From assembly GCA_008508345.1 (NCBI GenBank), contig QNGE01003225.1, positions 6,621 to 70,620 on the forward strand: DNA of 64,000 nt, given 5' to 3'. Below the pieces are notes generated by a model, which saw nothing but the letters and a program-made list of their open reading frames with translations, ran no database searches and was not told the origin of the DNA. Shown here piece after piece: positions 53,031 through 64,000 of the stretch. How positions within the stretch are numbered: position 1 is the stretch's first letter; each line of letters opens with the position of its first letter. The stretch is from Paragonimus westermani (taxonomy: Eukaryota > Platyhelminthes > Trematoda > Plagiorchiida > Troglotrematidae). The position numbers and the translations under genes were made by a program.

Positions 53031-55686
53031 ACGCAGTCACCTGTAAATTAGCAAACACAGTGCGATATGGCACCGATAGGCTGATCTCCTATGGCTGAAG
53101 GCGCTGGTAGCTTTCGGTTAGGAGCGAACACTCAGTGGGAGCTGCGGCTTGAAAACTGGGTATATTCCAGGGGTCCTACGTACTTAAAAAACTTACAGCC
53201 ATTCGGTGCATCCTTTTGACCGATAAAATAATGTCTTGATCCACTTAGTATACTGGCATCATACTGCCACCTCAAAATTTGTTTTACTGATTGTGTGCTA
53301 TCGTCCGTCGTATAAGTTGGTGTTAGAGGAACCCATTTTATCCTCCAAAACTGCGTCCTTCGAGAATACGATCCTATCCAATCCAATCCAATAGGCAGAA
53401 ATGTTATGAACACTCGAGAGGCGACCTTTGCTGTTTTGTTTTACCTTTCTGACCTCCATTTTACCATGCTCATTGATAGCCTAATTACTTCAACAACTTT
53501 TTGATGTCTGAACCTCTTATTTTTGGTGAGAGAGTGTTGGCAGGTCACTATAACCCTATAGACATTACGTAATGTTCCCCTTGTCGCACACGTTTTCGGA
53601 GAAGAACGAAGATGCTTTTTGCACCCGTCTTTTAGCTTGTCTTGGGCTCAACTAACGGGAACCACCGTGTATTCTCGGGACCAAGATTTGCCGTGTTAAT
53701 TATTCCCAGGAAGAGAACCCGAATTCCTGCCCATCGTCTCACTATACCATGGACAAACCAGTGTGTTGAGTCAAGGGATACAACGGCCAGTAGGCCCGAG
53801 TGCTGTTGTTCCGTAGATTTTTAAATGCACCCATGTCGTAAAGCGTTTTGCATGGAGAGTGTCAACTCATAAATCCCAGCACTACGGCCTTGAATTTAAG
53901 GATCGTCAGTTTGCAACCAGAAATCCACGGAGTTCAGCCAATGATCAAAAAGTCTCCATCGTCTAAATGAATGACGACCCATATCAAGCGAAGAATATCT
54001 TTGCAGTGTACTGATCCGTGGAACTTACCATGTCAAAGTTCAGTGGTCGACTGAAGTGGAGAACCTTAAGTCTGCTACCTCGTGCAAACAAAGTCTCATA
54101 TACGGTTCAAAAGAGCCGGTGGGATCTCATTATCCTTCCAGTGAAAATGATGTACTTTTATACTTGACAATTTCTAGGATATTCCAGATTCTACCTCGCT
54201 CTCAGAAGTGTATTACTGCATACTCCTCAGCTTTCCGCACCTTTTCACTTTCATTGAGTTGATTTGCGCGTAACGCGAAATTTCATTCCAATATCCACAC
54301 TGGCATCGACTAATTACGCTTCTGAACCGTTGGCGATTGTGGTTCCCAACCTTCCCACGGTTACCATTAGTACTTATAGAACTGCGCAATAATTTGTCAG
54401 TTCCGTTTCACCATAACTATCTCATATCGTTGGTGCTCTGGACATCATTTCTCGTGAACAGTTGTCGTTATCCGCTTCTGACTAACGTTTCGTTCGTTCT
54501 AGTTATCATTGAACTGCTGTATAATTTTGATGTTGTAATTAAACTATGGTGCTAAATTTCGCTGAATTTCTCTTGCGATGGCGGGCACCGGATCCAGCAT
54601 TGTCGGCGGACCACAAATTGCCAACTCATATGGTCGTTCTAAGTATCGTGTGGCGGTATAGAGTGGCGTGCAGCGCTGAACATGCCTTCACTGATACCGT
54701 TTTCAGTGTGCCGGCCTTCAGAAGAGACGGTGTATTTAATTTAAAACCACAGATACCCTTTATCTTTGCATGAGCTCTCCGTTCACAGACACGTGAAGTG
54801 ACAGACGCAACAGTGGCTTTAATGCGTCTGCGCGATTTGCTCCCGAATGCCACTGTGGAGCCAACATAGCTGCAACTTCTGCACAACTGAACTCTACGGG
54901 ATAGGCCTTGGATGATATTCTGCTTGCACTCTCGGACATGGCATCAGAACTGGTATCCCTCAGCCAGCATTTTGCTCTCGCTTATCCTGGATTCGCAGTC
55001 GGGAAATGGCAGTGGCGCACTCTAAGGCTCAAACATGGGGAACACATCAACCTCAAGGGTTGAGCTATCCGCGACATAAAGGTAGTGATGTAGATACAGT
55101 GCCCTTGTGCAGGCTTTCCAAGCGTTCAGATCGGTTTTGAGTGCGTTCTTCCTTGCAGACTTTACCAGTTGGGTTACCGCGAGCAGATCGCGCTTCAAGA
55201 CCATAAAAAATTTGGTTCGTTTCCTCGTCTAACAGGCGTTCGTTTTGATTGTAATTCAGAGGAACGAGAGAGGTGATGTCAAGTGGCAGAAACGAGGACC
55301 ATATTGGAACTGACTCAGAGCTTCGGGTGAAACCAAAGACAGTAATTTACCAAATTTGCTGACCTACTCCGCATTCACGACAGATTCCACCAACCCAGGA
55401 GTCTCCCATCGACCGCCATCTGCGGAAATTCAGTGTCCGAGCGGAAGCGGTACCGCTGTGGTCAAATCTCTTTTCTGCCCGAACAAACTATTGCAACGGA
55501 GAGTCACCTAGCGGACAGAGTGGCTATCAAACCAACATTGATTGCGGATCTCCGATCCCACTTGCTAGGGGTTAAAACAACCAGCAAGAAAGTCTACGAT
55601 TCGAAACCTCATTCAGGCTGACTTTTAAAGCCTGCGCAGCTATCTCAGCTCATTACTTTTTGATTGCAATTCTGTGGATCTGAATC
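53031..55686. other. No recognised gene
   Basis: Both strands were read. No domain or RNA gene supported. Short frames at 54546-54773 and 55204-55022 (minus) are unassigned. Confidence 0.3.
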
Positions 55687-57074
55687 ATGCTGCGTTTCCA
55701 AACCGGACTCAGATGGGGCACGGCTTACTCATACTGCATGGGTGACTACAACGCACCCAAACTCAACTCTATGGCGGCTTCTCATGAGGACTGTGGCTGC
55801 GGGTTCTCGAAACCCTTGGCAATGTTGATCCATGAGAAAGCCTGGACACAGCATGTCGATCTGCCTACAAGGCACCGTCCAGGACAGACACCCTCCTTGC
55901 TCGATCTGGTCATTACGAACGAGGCTCAGCTGGTAGATAGGGTGGTCATCAAACCGCCGCTAGGGCAGAGTAGCCACATGCTACTAAACTTTGACTTTAT
56001 CTGTTACTGGCTCCAAAACGCTGTAAGAAAGACTTCATTCCGAAACTTCAAGAAAGCTGAGTTCAACGCACTAAGGACGGTCTTAGGCACACTCAGCCTC
56101 ATATCCGACTCAGTGAACTTGAACTACATTTCCTTTAAAGCTGCCATTCATGAGGCCGATGTGACATTTGTTCCTAAAAACTATGACGTTCTCCTCTCGT
56201 GCACCGCTTCCGCGGAACATACGCCGCCTTACTAAAGTACGCTCTCGCCTATTCTCTGAGCAGAGGCTAACGGGTAGGCCAGAGGATCTAGAGGCCTTTC
56301 GCTCTGTACGAAACAGGTGCAAGTGAGAAATCCAGCAACAGGTCCAACAGGTACAGTCAAAAAACCTACAGGTAGCCCACAAGAATAAGAATTTTCTTTT
56401 CAAGTATATAAATTGGCAGAGAAAAACTAAGACCTCAGCGCTTTCTCTGCGACTTCCTGACGTGGAAACCTCTTCCAACCCCCGATCGGTCAAGCATAAC
56501 TATTATGTTCATCTTCATGGATAGCCTAACAGAGGCCAAAGACAATGGTCATACCTCGGATGCCATCTCCCTCGACTTTGCCGAAGCCTTCGACCGTGTC
56601 CCACATGGTCCTCTTTTGCATACACTAGAGGCCTATGGGATCCATGGAGAGGTTCTCCGCTGGATGACTTCCTCACTTGGTAACAGGACATTCAGAGTAA
56701 AAACCGGTTCTGGCCTTTCGTCTCCATCCCAAGTCTCTGTGGGAGTCCCTCAAGGATTGGCATTTGGTCCACTATTGTTTCTGATCTACATTAATAATCT
56801 CCCCGAGTTGATCTCCAGCAACGCCCTCCTTTATGCCGCCGACGCAAAAATCTGGAATGCCTGTGACCATAATGCATTGCAGATTGACCTTGATCGTATT
56901 AAGTGCTGGTCAGACGATTGGAGTCTCCCTCTAAACGACAGTAGGTGTGCGCATATATCACTTGGAGGAGACTCCGGAAACCTACTCGTGATACATGGTG
57001 CACAAAGTGTAGTAGATATCACGGAAGTGGACCTCAATTTCATTTTACCAACGCCGTTACTAAGTGGGGCCTAA
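55687..57074 (+). mobile_element. CR1/Jockey-like LINE: endonuclease end and RT, decayed
   Basis: Frame 1 (55687-56235) is the endonuclease C-terminal half: MGDYNAPKLN (compare GDFNAP), QHVDLPTRHRPGQTPSLLDL followed by VITNE, PPLGQSSHMLLNF (compare PPLGKSDH.VL; the catalytic Asp is Ser). Frame 2 (56505-57074) is RT: SLDFAEAFDRVPHGPLLHTL (compare LDFSKAFDKVPH..LL), VGVPQGLAFGPLLFLIYINN followed by LPELI, then LLYAADAKIW. The catalytic box at 56832-56843 is YAAD instead of FADD. Only ~270 degraded bases lie between the two, so the early RT blocks are lost. Confidence 0.88.
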
Positions 57075-60000
57075 CTACCGTGTATGTTGTACGGGTACAT
57101 TCGTTGCTAAATTTCCGAAGATACCCAACGGTCGAAGTAAGGGATTCAATTACCTTGTGTACCGATTAAGTTAGCACCACATTAAATCCATTTTCGTAAG
57201 ATCACCTTTCCTCTAATCATTGCGGAGATAGATTATCTTCTCAGCCGTTGGATATGGAAGGTGATATTTGCTGGATCATCAGACCGTGCATTACAAGGTG
57301 TGAATTTGATTAGTTAGCGGATGATTCAATAGCTGACGCATGTTATGTTGAAGAGGAGCAATCGATCCATGCTGATCACGGTACTATTATCTAATAGTGC
57401 AGGAGCATGAACTTCGGCATCGGAATAACCGCGAAAAAAATGAGAAGAAACTTGAAATGCTTCTCGATACACAGAATCCGGGACGTTCTGAGACCAGGGT
57501 CGTGCGCAGACAAGCGATTTTGTTTTTCCGAAAAAACAACCTTCGCGCCATCCGCGTTTGTGACCCGAAGCAGTGTGACAAGGCCAGATAAAGTCTATCC
57601 TAGTATCCTAAGAGAAACGGCAGTCATCCAAGCGAAATTTCCTCGCTGACTTTTCGAACAGTCGCTCCATACCTTTTATTTTCACCTGCCATTATTCTCA
57701 TTCTGTCAATTATGGCATTGAAATATTTTATTCCCTTCAGAAGTTTGAACAAGACCGTTAGAACACGAAAACTGACAGATGCAAGCACTTCGTATTGACT
57801 AGTCAGTACCAAATTTACAATAACATGAAACTGGTTTTTTATATCAAGCAATTATGGGAGCAGGGTAGGTAGTTAATTAATGGCATTCACGAGTGTCGAG
57901 TTTTCAGGTCGTTTCAAAGAGACAACGGTGATTTTGGCACGGATCCTCGATTTATGTGTAATTTTTATATATCAAAGTCGAAATTTTTGGCAAAACAGTT
58001 CGTCAATTTCAACTGAACAGCGGTCAGAAAATTGAAGTATATGGAAAGCGTCTGAAGTACCGGTGTGGTGGTGAAAACAACCCTCGCCAACTTCACGAAA
58101 GAACCCATTACGAGAGTTAGCCCGCTCCTCCAAGTTTTATAAATGTGTTCGCTGCAATTTTTAAGGTGCAATACATTTAACTCAGTCTGTGAATACTCAA
58201 TATTGTGGTGCTTGAGGACATGGATGACATGGAAATTTGCAACCACACCATGTTGACAGTGTATTTCAACAATACTGCTAACATACTTGACATTTACACA
58301 CATACCGTGACGTTTCCATCCTATATCTATGTGAAATTGATATTTGTTTCTCTCCTTTACAGGATTTGAGGTGAATGTTGGTAAACGAAATGTTATTCAC
58401 GCGAATGTTTTCACACAGCGCTACCGGCAAATAAGATTACTTGAAAACAGGCATTATGTCCCTTTTTATATTTGGTAACCTTCAGAAACTAATTCTGCTC
58501 ACTAAGATGCATTTTCTGCAGCTAGTATGAAGTCGTGTGACGTCCAGGCAAAACATTCTACCAAAACAGACTAACCCAGGCCGGCTGCCGACTAGTGGAA
58601 AATGTTTTCCAGCCAGTCGTCATTTGGGGGTTTAGAACGCCAATTATCTACCATGGTGCCGAAAACTATTCTTATCCAAATGTCATCCAACAGAATTGGT
58701 GATGGACAACACATTCCAGAAGCGTCAAACACAAGCTTCCCTTCGCCGCTGCACGTGTTTGTTGTTGGCTTTGTTCATGTTATAAGTCGATCAGGTAGGA
58801 CAGCTACTAATAATAACGCATACTGCATATTTAGACGTTGTTTGTAGCTTGATCCAGTCGGATGAATGCGTACATATGAACCTCGACGTACTTACCTGTT
58901 TCTACGTAGGTTTCCATTAGTAGTTCCACTGAAATTTTCATGCATTTACGTGCTCAGCTAAAGCAGTAATCCTGTAATTGCCCAGGTTCTCGTAGGCAGC
59001 CAACGGTCCTCAAGCTCTGCTCATGAATAGCTTCAACGTTATGTGTGAAGCTTTTATTAAATAATAGAAAACTATGTTTTCCGATATTTCTATACTATAT
59101 AGTCAGTGGCATTTTCTCAGTAAATGTGGATCATCCATTCTATTGGTCTGGAGGTCCCGCATCTGTCTGTAATGATGTTTGTGTTGCACAGGGGTGGAAG
59201 CACACAAACCTAATTACAAAAGTGGTGGAGAGCTTTTTGAGTGTGCTTTTTTCTGTAGTTACCGGCGGAGGGCGCAGACAGTTTGTGAGCCTCAATGTCG
59301 GTGCTCCTTTACTTAGAATTTCAATAGTCGAAATGAACAGCAGTGGTAATCCACATGCGATAACGTGAACGACAGCCCCACACAGTTGCGGGTGTTACGC
59401 TTACGCCACAAAACTTCCCACGAATACAAGCTAAGCTGCCTCTGATTAGATTCGCACGATGATCTTAGGTGTTTATTGGCAGATGGCTGCTATTCTCGGC
59501 GTTCTCTTTACGGATGACTGAACTGTCAACGTTCACGAAGTTAACCGAATGTTTGTTAGCCCAGTGTTCCTAATGAGCCGCTTTATCCAGTGCTCAGCAT
59601 GCCAGCTACTCGTTCGTTATGATTGTGGTGCTTGGCCGCAATCAACTTTGATAAATGTATAATAAGACCCACTCACACACAAAGCCGGATGATGAGAATC
59701 AAGGTGACAGGATCTCGTTTGTCCCGGGGACAAACTGCCTGAAGACGTATTTCTGGTCATTTTTCTATACTGCCTACCACAAATGCTCTAGGAATCTGGC
59801 TTCCTTTGTGATTCTTCCCCCTCAAGATTGGAGATTCATTGACTTCAATGACAGTAGAATATCTACAAGCTAGTTAGTGACCAGTTACAACGTTTGAAAA
59901 CACAGGAAGGCTTCGGGAAGGTCCGAGATTGATGAAAACGTCGGCCAGTTTCTTGTTCACTAGGTTAGTTTTGACCATAGTATTGCAGAGAAGTGCACAT

Positions 60001-61878
60001 TGTTGTCGTCAGAGGAACCAATAACAACGACAATGGTAGCAACGTCTGGGAGAGCATATGCCCTTGTCCCATGCTTCGGATATACTGTTTCATTGAAATT
60101 ACTGTGTTAAAAGTCAAGTAAAAGTCAAGCGTTACGGACAATAACGACGGTAGAGGAAACGCGTGAATCGGAGAAATACAAACTGTATTGTCATATTTAC
60201 AAGCGGTAACTTCATTTTAAATTGCGTGAACAGATGAACAGTTGGTCGTTGAACACACGGTCAATCAGAAGGCATCTTGATCCCTGACACGAGTATGGGG
60301 CACACAGGCGGCCTCGACGCGTACACAACACTATACATTTGTGCCTAGCTAAGAAAATTATTAAATACATGTTTTGGAGTCCTAATCGTCTCGTAGCGTC
60401 TGAACGAGATTTTTTGTTGGGGAATGCTCAACTTTTCTCGCTCTTTGCTTCTCTGTCGCACATATGTCTGTTTGGTTTGTGGAACACGCACCTATTCTAT
60501 TAGGCTGCAAGCCGCATCTTCTTCTTGGGCTCACTTAGTTTTGTGCGTGAAAATTTGGGTACAGAAGGCCAATGGAGGCTACCAACCACTTCGGCGTTCT
60601 TTCGCAGACATTCTTCGCAATGATTGTTCGTACCATAGACTCAGAATACCTCCTAAGCAACCAGAAGTATTGAATCTGTTGCGAACATTCTTATTTTGTT
60701 TGATGGTACTCCAAACCTACACACCTTATCGAGCTACTGCGAGTCAGTTCTTTCTACTTTCATTGTCACTGAGTTTGTGACTTTCCGAAATTAGTATACC
60801 TTGCTGTAAATAACGTTTAGTTCCATTACACCAAAAGGTGAACCAACTCTTTTCATTCACGTTTTGCTCACTGAGCTTGAAAAGTTGACCTTCTCTGTTC
60901 GTTCTTAAACTCAGAATTGTTGATAATCTCCAGGCTTCTTGTTTTAACACAAATATATTTTGAGGGTGTTCATCTTAGATTATTTGCATCCAGCTACAAT
61001 TCAAATCCACGCGTAGGCTTCACTCAAGTCTTAGGTGCTTATGGCTTCCTAGGACTACCTTTCAGACCAGTCCACTACCAGCAAATACTGCATCTAAAAT
61101 TATTAACGTCGAAAGTTCTACGTCAGACAGGTTCTCACACAACAGGCTCAAGGTGACGGTGGCAAAGCGTACCACACTCTCAGGGAAGGTCCAGGTCCAG
61201 CGATTATTTCTCGACCCTTAGCCGCCTGATTACTCCCCCAAAGCTACTGCCCCACATGAAATCACAGATCAGTCGCGATGTCCTCCGGGAGTTATGGACC
61301 AAACGCCTCACACGGACATTCCATCGGTGCAGAACTGCAACGTTCTACTGGAACAGTTGGTAGAGACGATAGATAAGATTTGCGTTTTCCAGTAATTTCT
61401 GAAGAACACTGGCCGAAAATACCGACTTTCACATAGTTGTTAAAAACCGTGAACTGGACGCATTGTTTTTGCGACCACGGAACCCAAATTCAATTTCATG
61501 CCAGACAATCGGGTGCCAGGATGCCATGGTAGAACAAATTTATCCGGAGCTGTCCTTTGATGGCCGCATGGTGTTGGCCTCGCGTCGGCGATTGGGTGTA
61601 CTATACACATTATCTCAATAATTATGCATGGGAAATGAGTTGTTCCCGCCCTGAAATGGCAAAATTCGTACAAGAGCAACTTGGGGGCCTAACAGCCTTT
61701 GCAGTCACAACTCATAAAATGGGTAAACCTGAGAGAATAAGGTTGGCTTTGCCAAATGGTGTCCTGTATGTTGGTGGTAGAAGCCAACCGGAGCGTCGAG
61801 TGACTGCACACTTGATGAGCAATCTCTGCCACAATGTCGCCACTCTCGTTTTGTTCCGTCACTATCGCGAATCCGAAG
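57075..61878. other. No recognised gene
   Basis: Mostly AT-rich. Several open frames (57965-58303 minus; 59045-59368, 60424-60780 and 61557-61997 plus) show no recognised domain. From about 61.14 kb GC rises and the sequence looks more coding-like on both strands. Confidence 0.3.
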
Positions 61879-62102
61879 GACAAGCGGGCTCTTTACGTAA
61901 ACTTGTCGGCACTGGAAGATATTTCTGGGGTTTCAAGTGCACGATCGTCCTCAGGCAATTGCCGAGAGGATGTCATCACTGTGAGAGACTTCAGTGAGTA
62001 TTGGAACCAGGTATCGGAACGGGTCAAACCAATAGGGGATTTTGACTGGCTGCCATCGACTCCGATGGTGCGGGGCGCAGCGTCTCGGACCTTTCAAAGC
62101 AG
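61879..62102 (+). other. Possible unassigned exon
   Basis: Between an AG at 61877-61878 and a good donor (AG|GTAAGA at 62103) lies a frame of 74 codons starting DKRALYVNLSALEDISGVSS and containing VRDFSEYWNQVSERVKPIGD. Its GC content and composition stand out from the intergenic DNA. No family is recognised and no partner exon was found. It could also be part of an unclassified transposon. Confidence 0.25.
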
Positions 62103-63093
62103 GTAAGACGAGGCGAGCTACAACTGCACGGTTGCACACAAACCTGCCCGGACACTAGCGTCAGTCATATTGACGCAACCTGTTGCATGTCTTACTGTGC
62201 GTTCGCATAGTCACGCTACGCTATTTCCGACGAGTAGAGACCATTGGAAATCAACTGCGGTGATAAAGACCCCAAGTATGTTGGGGCCTGATAGGACATA
62301 CTCGAAACAGCATGCTTGAAACGGTTTGTTGTGTCATCTAGTCAGACGATCATTTAGCATTTGGCCTACTGCATGCTCACTGGACCGTTTAAAACCCAAC
62401 GTTATTTCATTGATATGCGTTTATCCATGTAAACGCCTTGCCTAGCTTGCTAGAAAGTGTGAAATTTGCACTTATCAATTATTCCAGCATGATGATTACA
62501 TGAGTTCAACTTAGGACACGCTTATTTTGTGGGACCTTCCAACTCGTCGACTCAATATCCTGTTTGCCTCGAAGAATCATAACTACATAGAAAAATGCCA
62601 CAACAGGCACTTGACAGGGTGATATACATTCCAGTGACCATTGTAAAAATAATAATATTGCAAGAATTCTTTGTCAAAAACTTTCGCATACACATTGTTC
62701 GTCATAGTGAATGTAATCACCCTACATTTTCACATTCAACGTGTAAAATGGCGTTCTCTTTCTTGACACCACAAACATTTATTGTGCGAGTGATTCTCCT
62801 GCGAAAGATGGACGCACGGAACTTCGTCTCGGCTGAACAACTCACGAGAATAACGTATCGGCGGTTTCCAGCAATCGGCGGAATCCTGCACTGCAGTCTG
62901 TTCAATTATTTGCTGGATTTTGACATTTTCCGTTTATCCCCGTCAACGCCGACTCACTTTAACATTTTCCGGACGCCAATTATATCCCGTACTGCCGAAA
63001 CATCCTCCAAGTGAAGAGAACTTGCCGTCGGGATCAACCACAGGTGTTTTACAAAGAAGTTTGGACCTTTTTACAGTGCTGGCAACGCCAATC
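62103..63093. other. Unassigned; may include the gypsy 5' LTR/leader
   Basis: Lies immediately 5' of a gypsy gag frame, so an LTR and primer-binding site would be expected here. No second LTR copy is available inside the window, so they were not delimited. Confidence 0.3.
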
Positions 63094-63789
63094 ATGTACC
63101 GAGGAGCCATCGTGGTGGAGACTATGGAGTCGTTCACGGCGCCCGAGAAGTTTCATCTGGGCGGAGACTTCTCAGGCTGGGAGATTCAGGCGCGCCGGTA
63201 TGTGAACACATTTGAAACCTCCCGTCAACCAGATGCACTATTAAGTTTATTGGCAGGCGAGGCGCTCACAATTACTATGGAAGACGGAATCGTGGAAAAC
63301 GGAGTAGACGACTAGACTTACGAACGCCTGAGGAATACGCTGATGCCTGGGGTTCTCTCGGTCGACTGCAGAAGTAAATTTCACGAACGTCGCCAACGTC
63401 ACGGCGAAGACATCCAGACGTTCGCGCGTCACCTAAAACGCCCAGCCCGCCAAGCGTTCTCATCGGCGCCTGTCGATAAACAGGCCGAACGAGATCTGGA
63501 ACGGTTAGTGGAAGGAGTAACAGTTCTTGAGGGGTCACCCACCGAACTAGAACAAGCTATTGGAGTCGGTCAGCGTATCGAAGCGATCGCAATCAGCCTG
63601 GAGAGAAACGTTGGCTCCCAACATGTGGTGAGTGCTTCTGCTCAACAGAAAAGGATGAACCACCAATGCGGGACTTGGACCCGAGGAGGGAGTCAGACGG
63701 GTTTGAACAGAAGCGGCTGCTATTATTGCTACCGCTTTGGTCGGTTCGCACAAATTTGCAGTCACAACAACAGAGGAACCTCAGGTTAG
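63094..63789 (+). mobile_element. Ty3/gypsy gag, one internal stop
   Basis: Capsid-like frame from MYRGAIVVETMESF through FHLGGDFSGWEIQARRYVNT and LLSLLAGEALTIT; an in-frame TAG at 63313; then YERLRNTLMPGVLSVDCRSK, RRQRHGEDIQTFARHLKR and LERLVEGVTVLEGSPTELEQ. It ends with the nucleocapsid knuckle CYYCYRFGRFAQIC, where the CX2CX4HX4C histidine is Arg. A TAG at 63787-63789 closes the frame. Apart from the two TAGs the frame is continuous, so decay is young. Confidence 0.8.
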
Positions 63790-64000
63790 TCAGCGTTTAC
63801 ATTTAACCGAATGAATTCTAACGATTTTGATCGAAATGACACATACACTGTCCAGCTGATTCAATCGACGATCGCGTTGTCACAAAACCGCAGATTATCC
63901 GTAGTTCCGATCACCATAAACGGACAATGTGTGTCCTGTTTCATGAATACTGGGGCGTCCTGCAGCCTGGTAGAATCGAATGTAGCGACTTATTTAGCAG
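63790..64000 (+). mobile_element. Gypsy protease start, cut by the window edge
   Basis: Same frame as gag, directly beyond its TAG. MNSNDFDRNDTYTV begins at 63811, and VVPITINGQCVSCFMNTGAS carries the aspartic protease motif with Asn in place of the catalytic Asp (usual DTGAS). It continues CSLVESNVATYLA to the end of the window. Pol presumably follows to the right. Confidence 0.75.

Noticed and set aside
58640..58665. TGGTGCCGAAAAC as a retrotransposon primer-binding site
   Set aside because: No LTR border just upstream and no gag/pol downstream within several kb.

Overview
The window is nuclear DNA from a metazoan, most likely a parasitic flatworm (cestode or trematode). Three things point there: many decayed RTE-like non-LTR retrotransposons, Ty3/gypsy and Penelope-like elements; a host gene with 32-37 nt introns at its 5' end and 4-7 kb introns further on, a polarity reported for flatworm genes; and no operons, bacterial genes or CRISPR. 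The species cannot be fixed from sequence alone.

One host gene is certain: the AAA+ ATPase VCP/p97 (CDC48/TER94), on the minus strand. Eight coding exons with intact reading frame and canonical GT..AG junctions run from the ATG at 52059 down to 32148. They give about 767 residues: N domain, D1, D2 and most of the tail. Only the final exon (about 35 residues) was not found. Introns 5, 6 and 7 are packed with transposon remains, including two almost identical 1.37-kb segments in opposite orientation that flank the 156-nt, in-frame exon 7.

Layout. 1-0.7 kb: RTE 3' end and Penelope-like RT piece. 2.2-7.7 kb: a ~690-bp inverted repeat pair enclosing a gypsy integrase remnant. 8.8-10.2 kb: three copies of a ~350-bp repeat, next to a long minus-strand LINE (10.5-13.5 kb) whose RT carries an in-frame 40-residue duplication. 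13.85-16.1 kb: gypsy pol and 3' region. 16.1-28.8 kb: mostly unannotated, with a palindromic element (19.7 kb), a second gypsy integrase scrap (22.4 kb) and a second gypsy 3' end with polypurine tract and LTR start (27.0-27.5 kb). 28.9-32.0 kb: two RTE copies head to tail, the first split by a 222-bp retrotransposed insert with a 14-bp target-site duplication. 32.1-52.1 kb: VCP and its transposon-filled introns. 52.7-53.0 kb: Penelope-like GIY-YIG end. 55.7-57.1 kb: CR1/Jockey-like LINE. 61.9-62.1 kb: an unassigned possible exon. 63.1-64.0 kb: gypsy gag and protease, running off the window.

Apart from VCP, nothing here looks like a working gene. The retroelements are broken by frameshifts, stops and changed catalytic residues. 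Family assignments rest on conserved motifs read from translation by eye; no database search was run.
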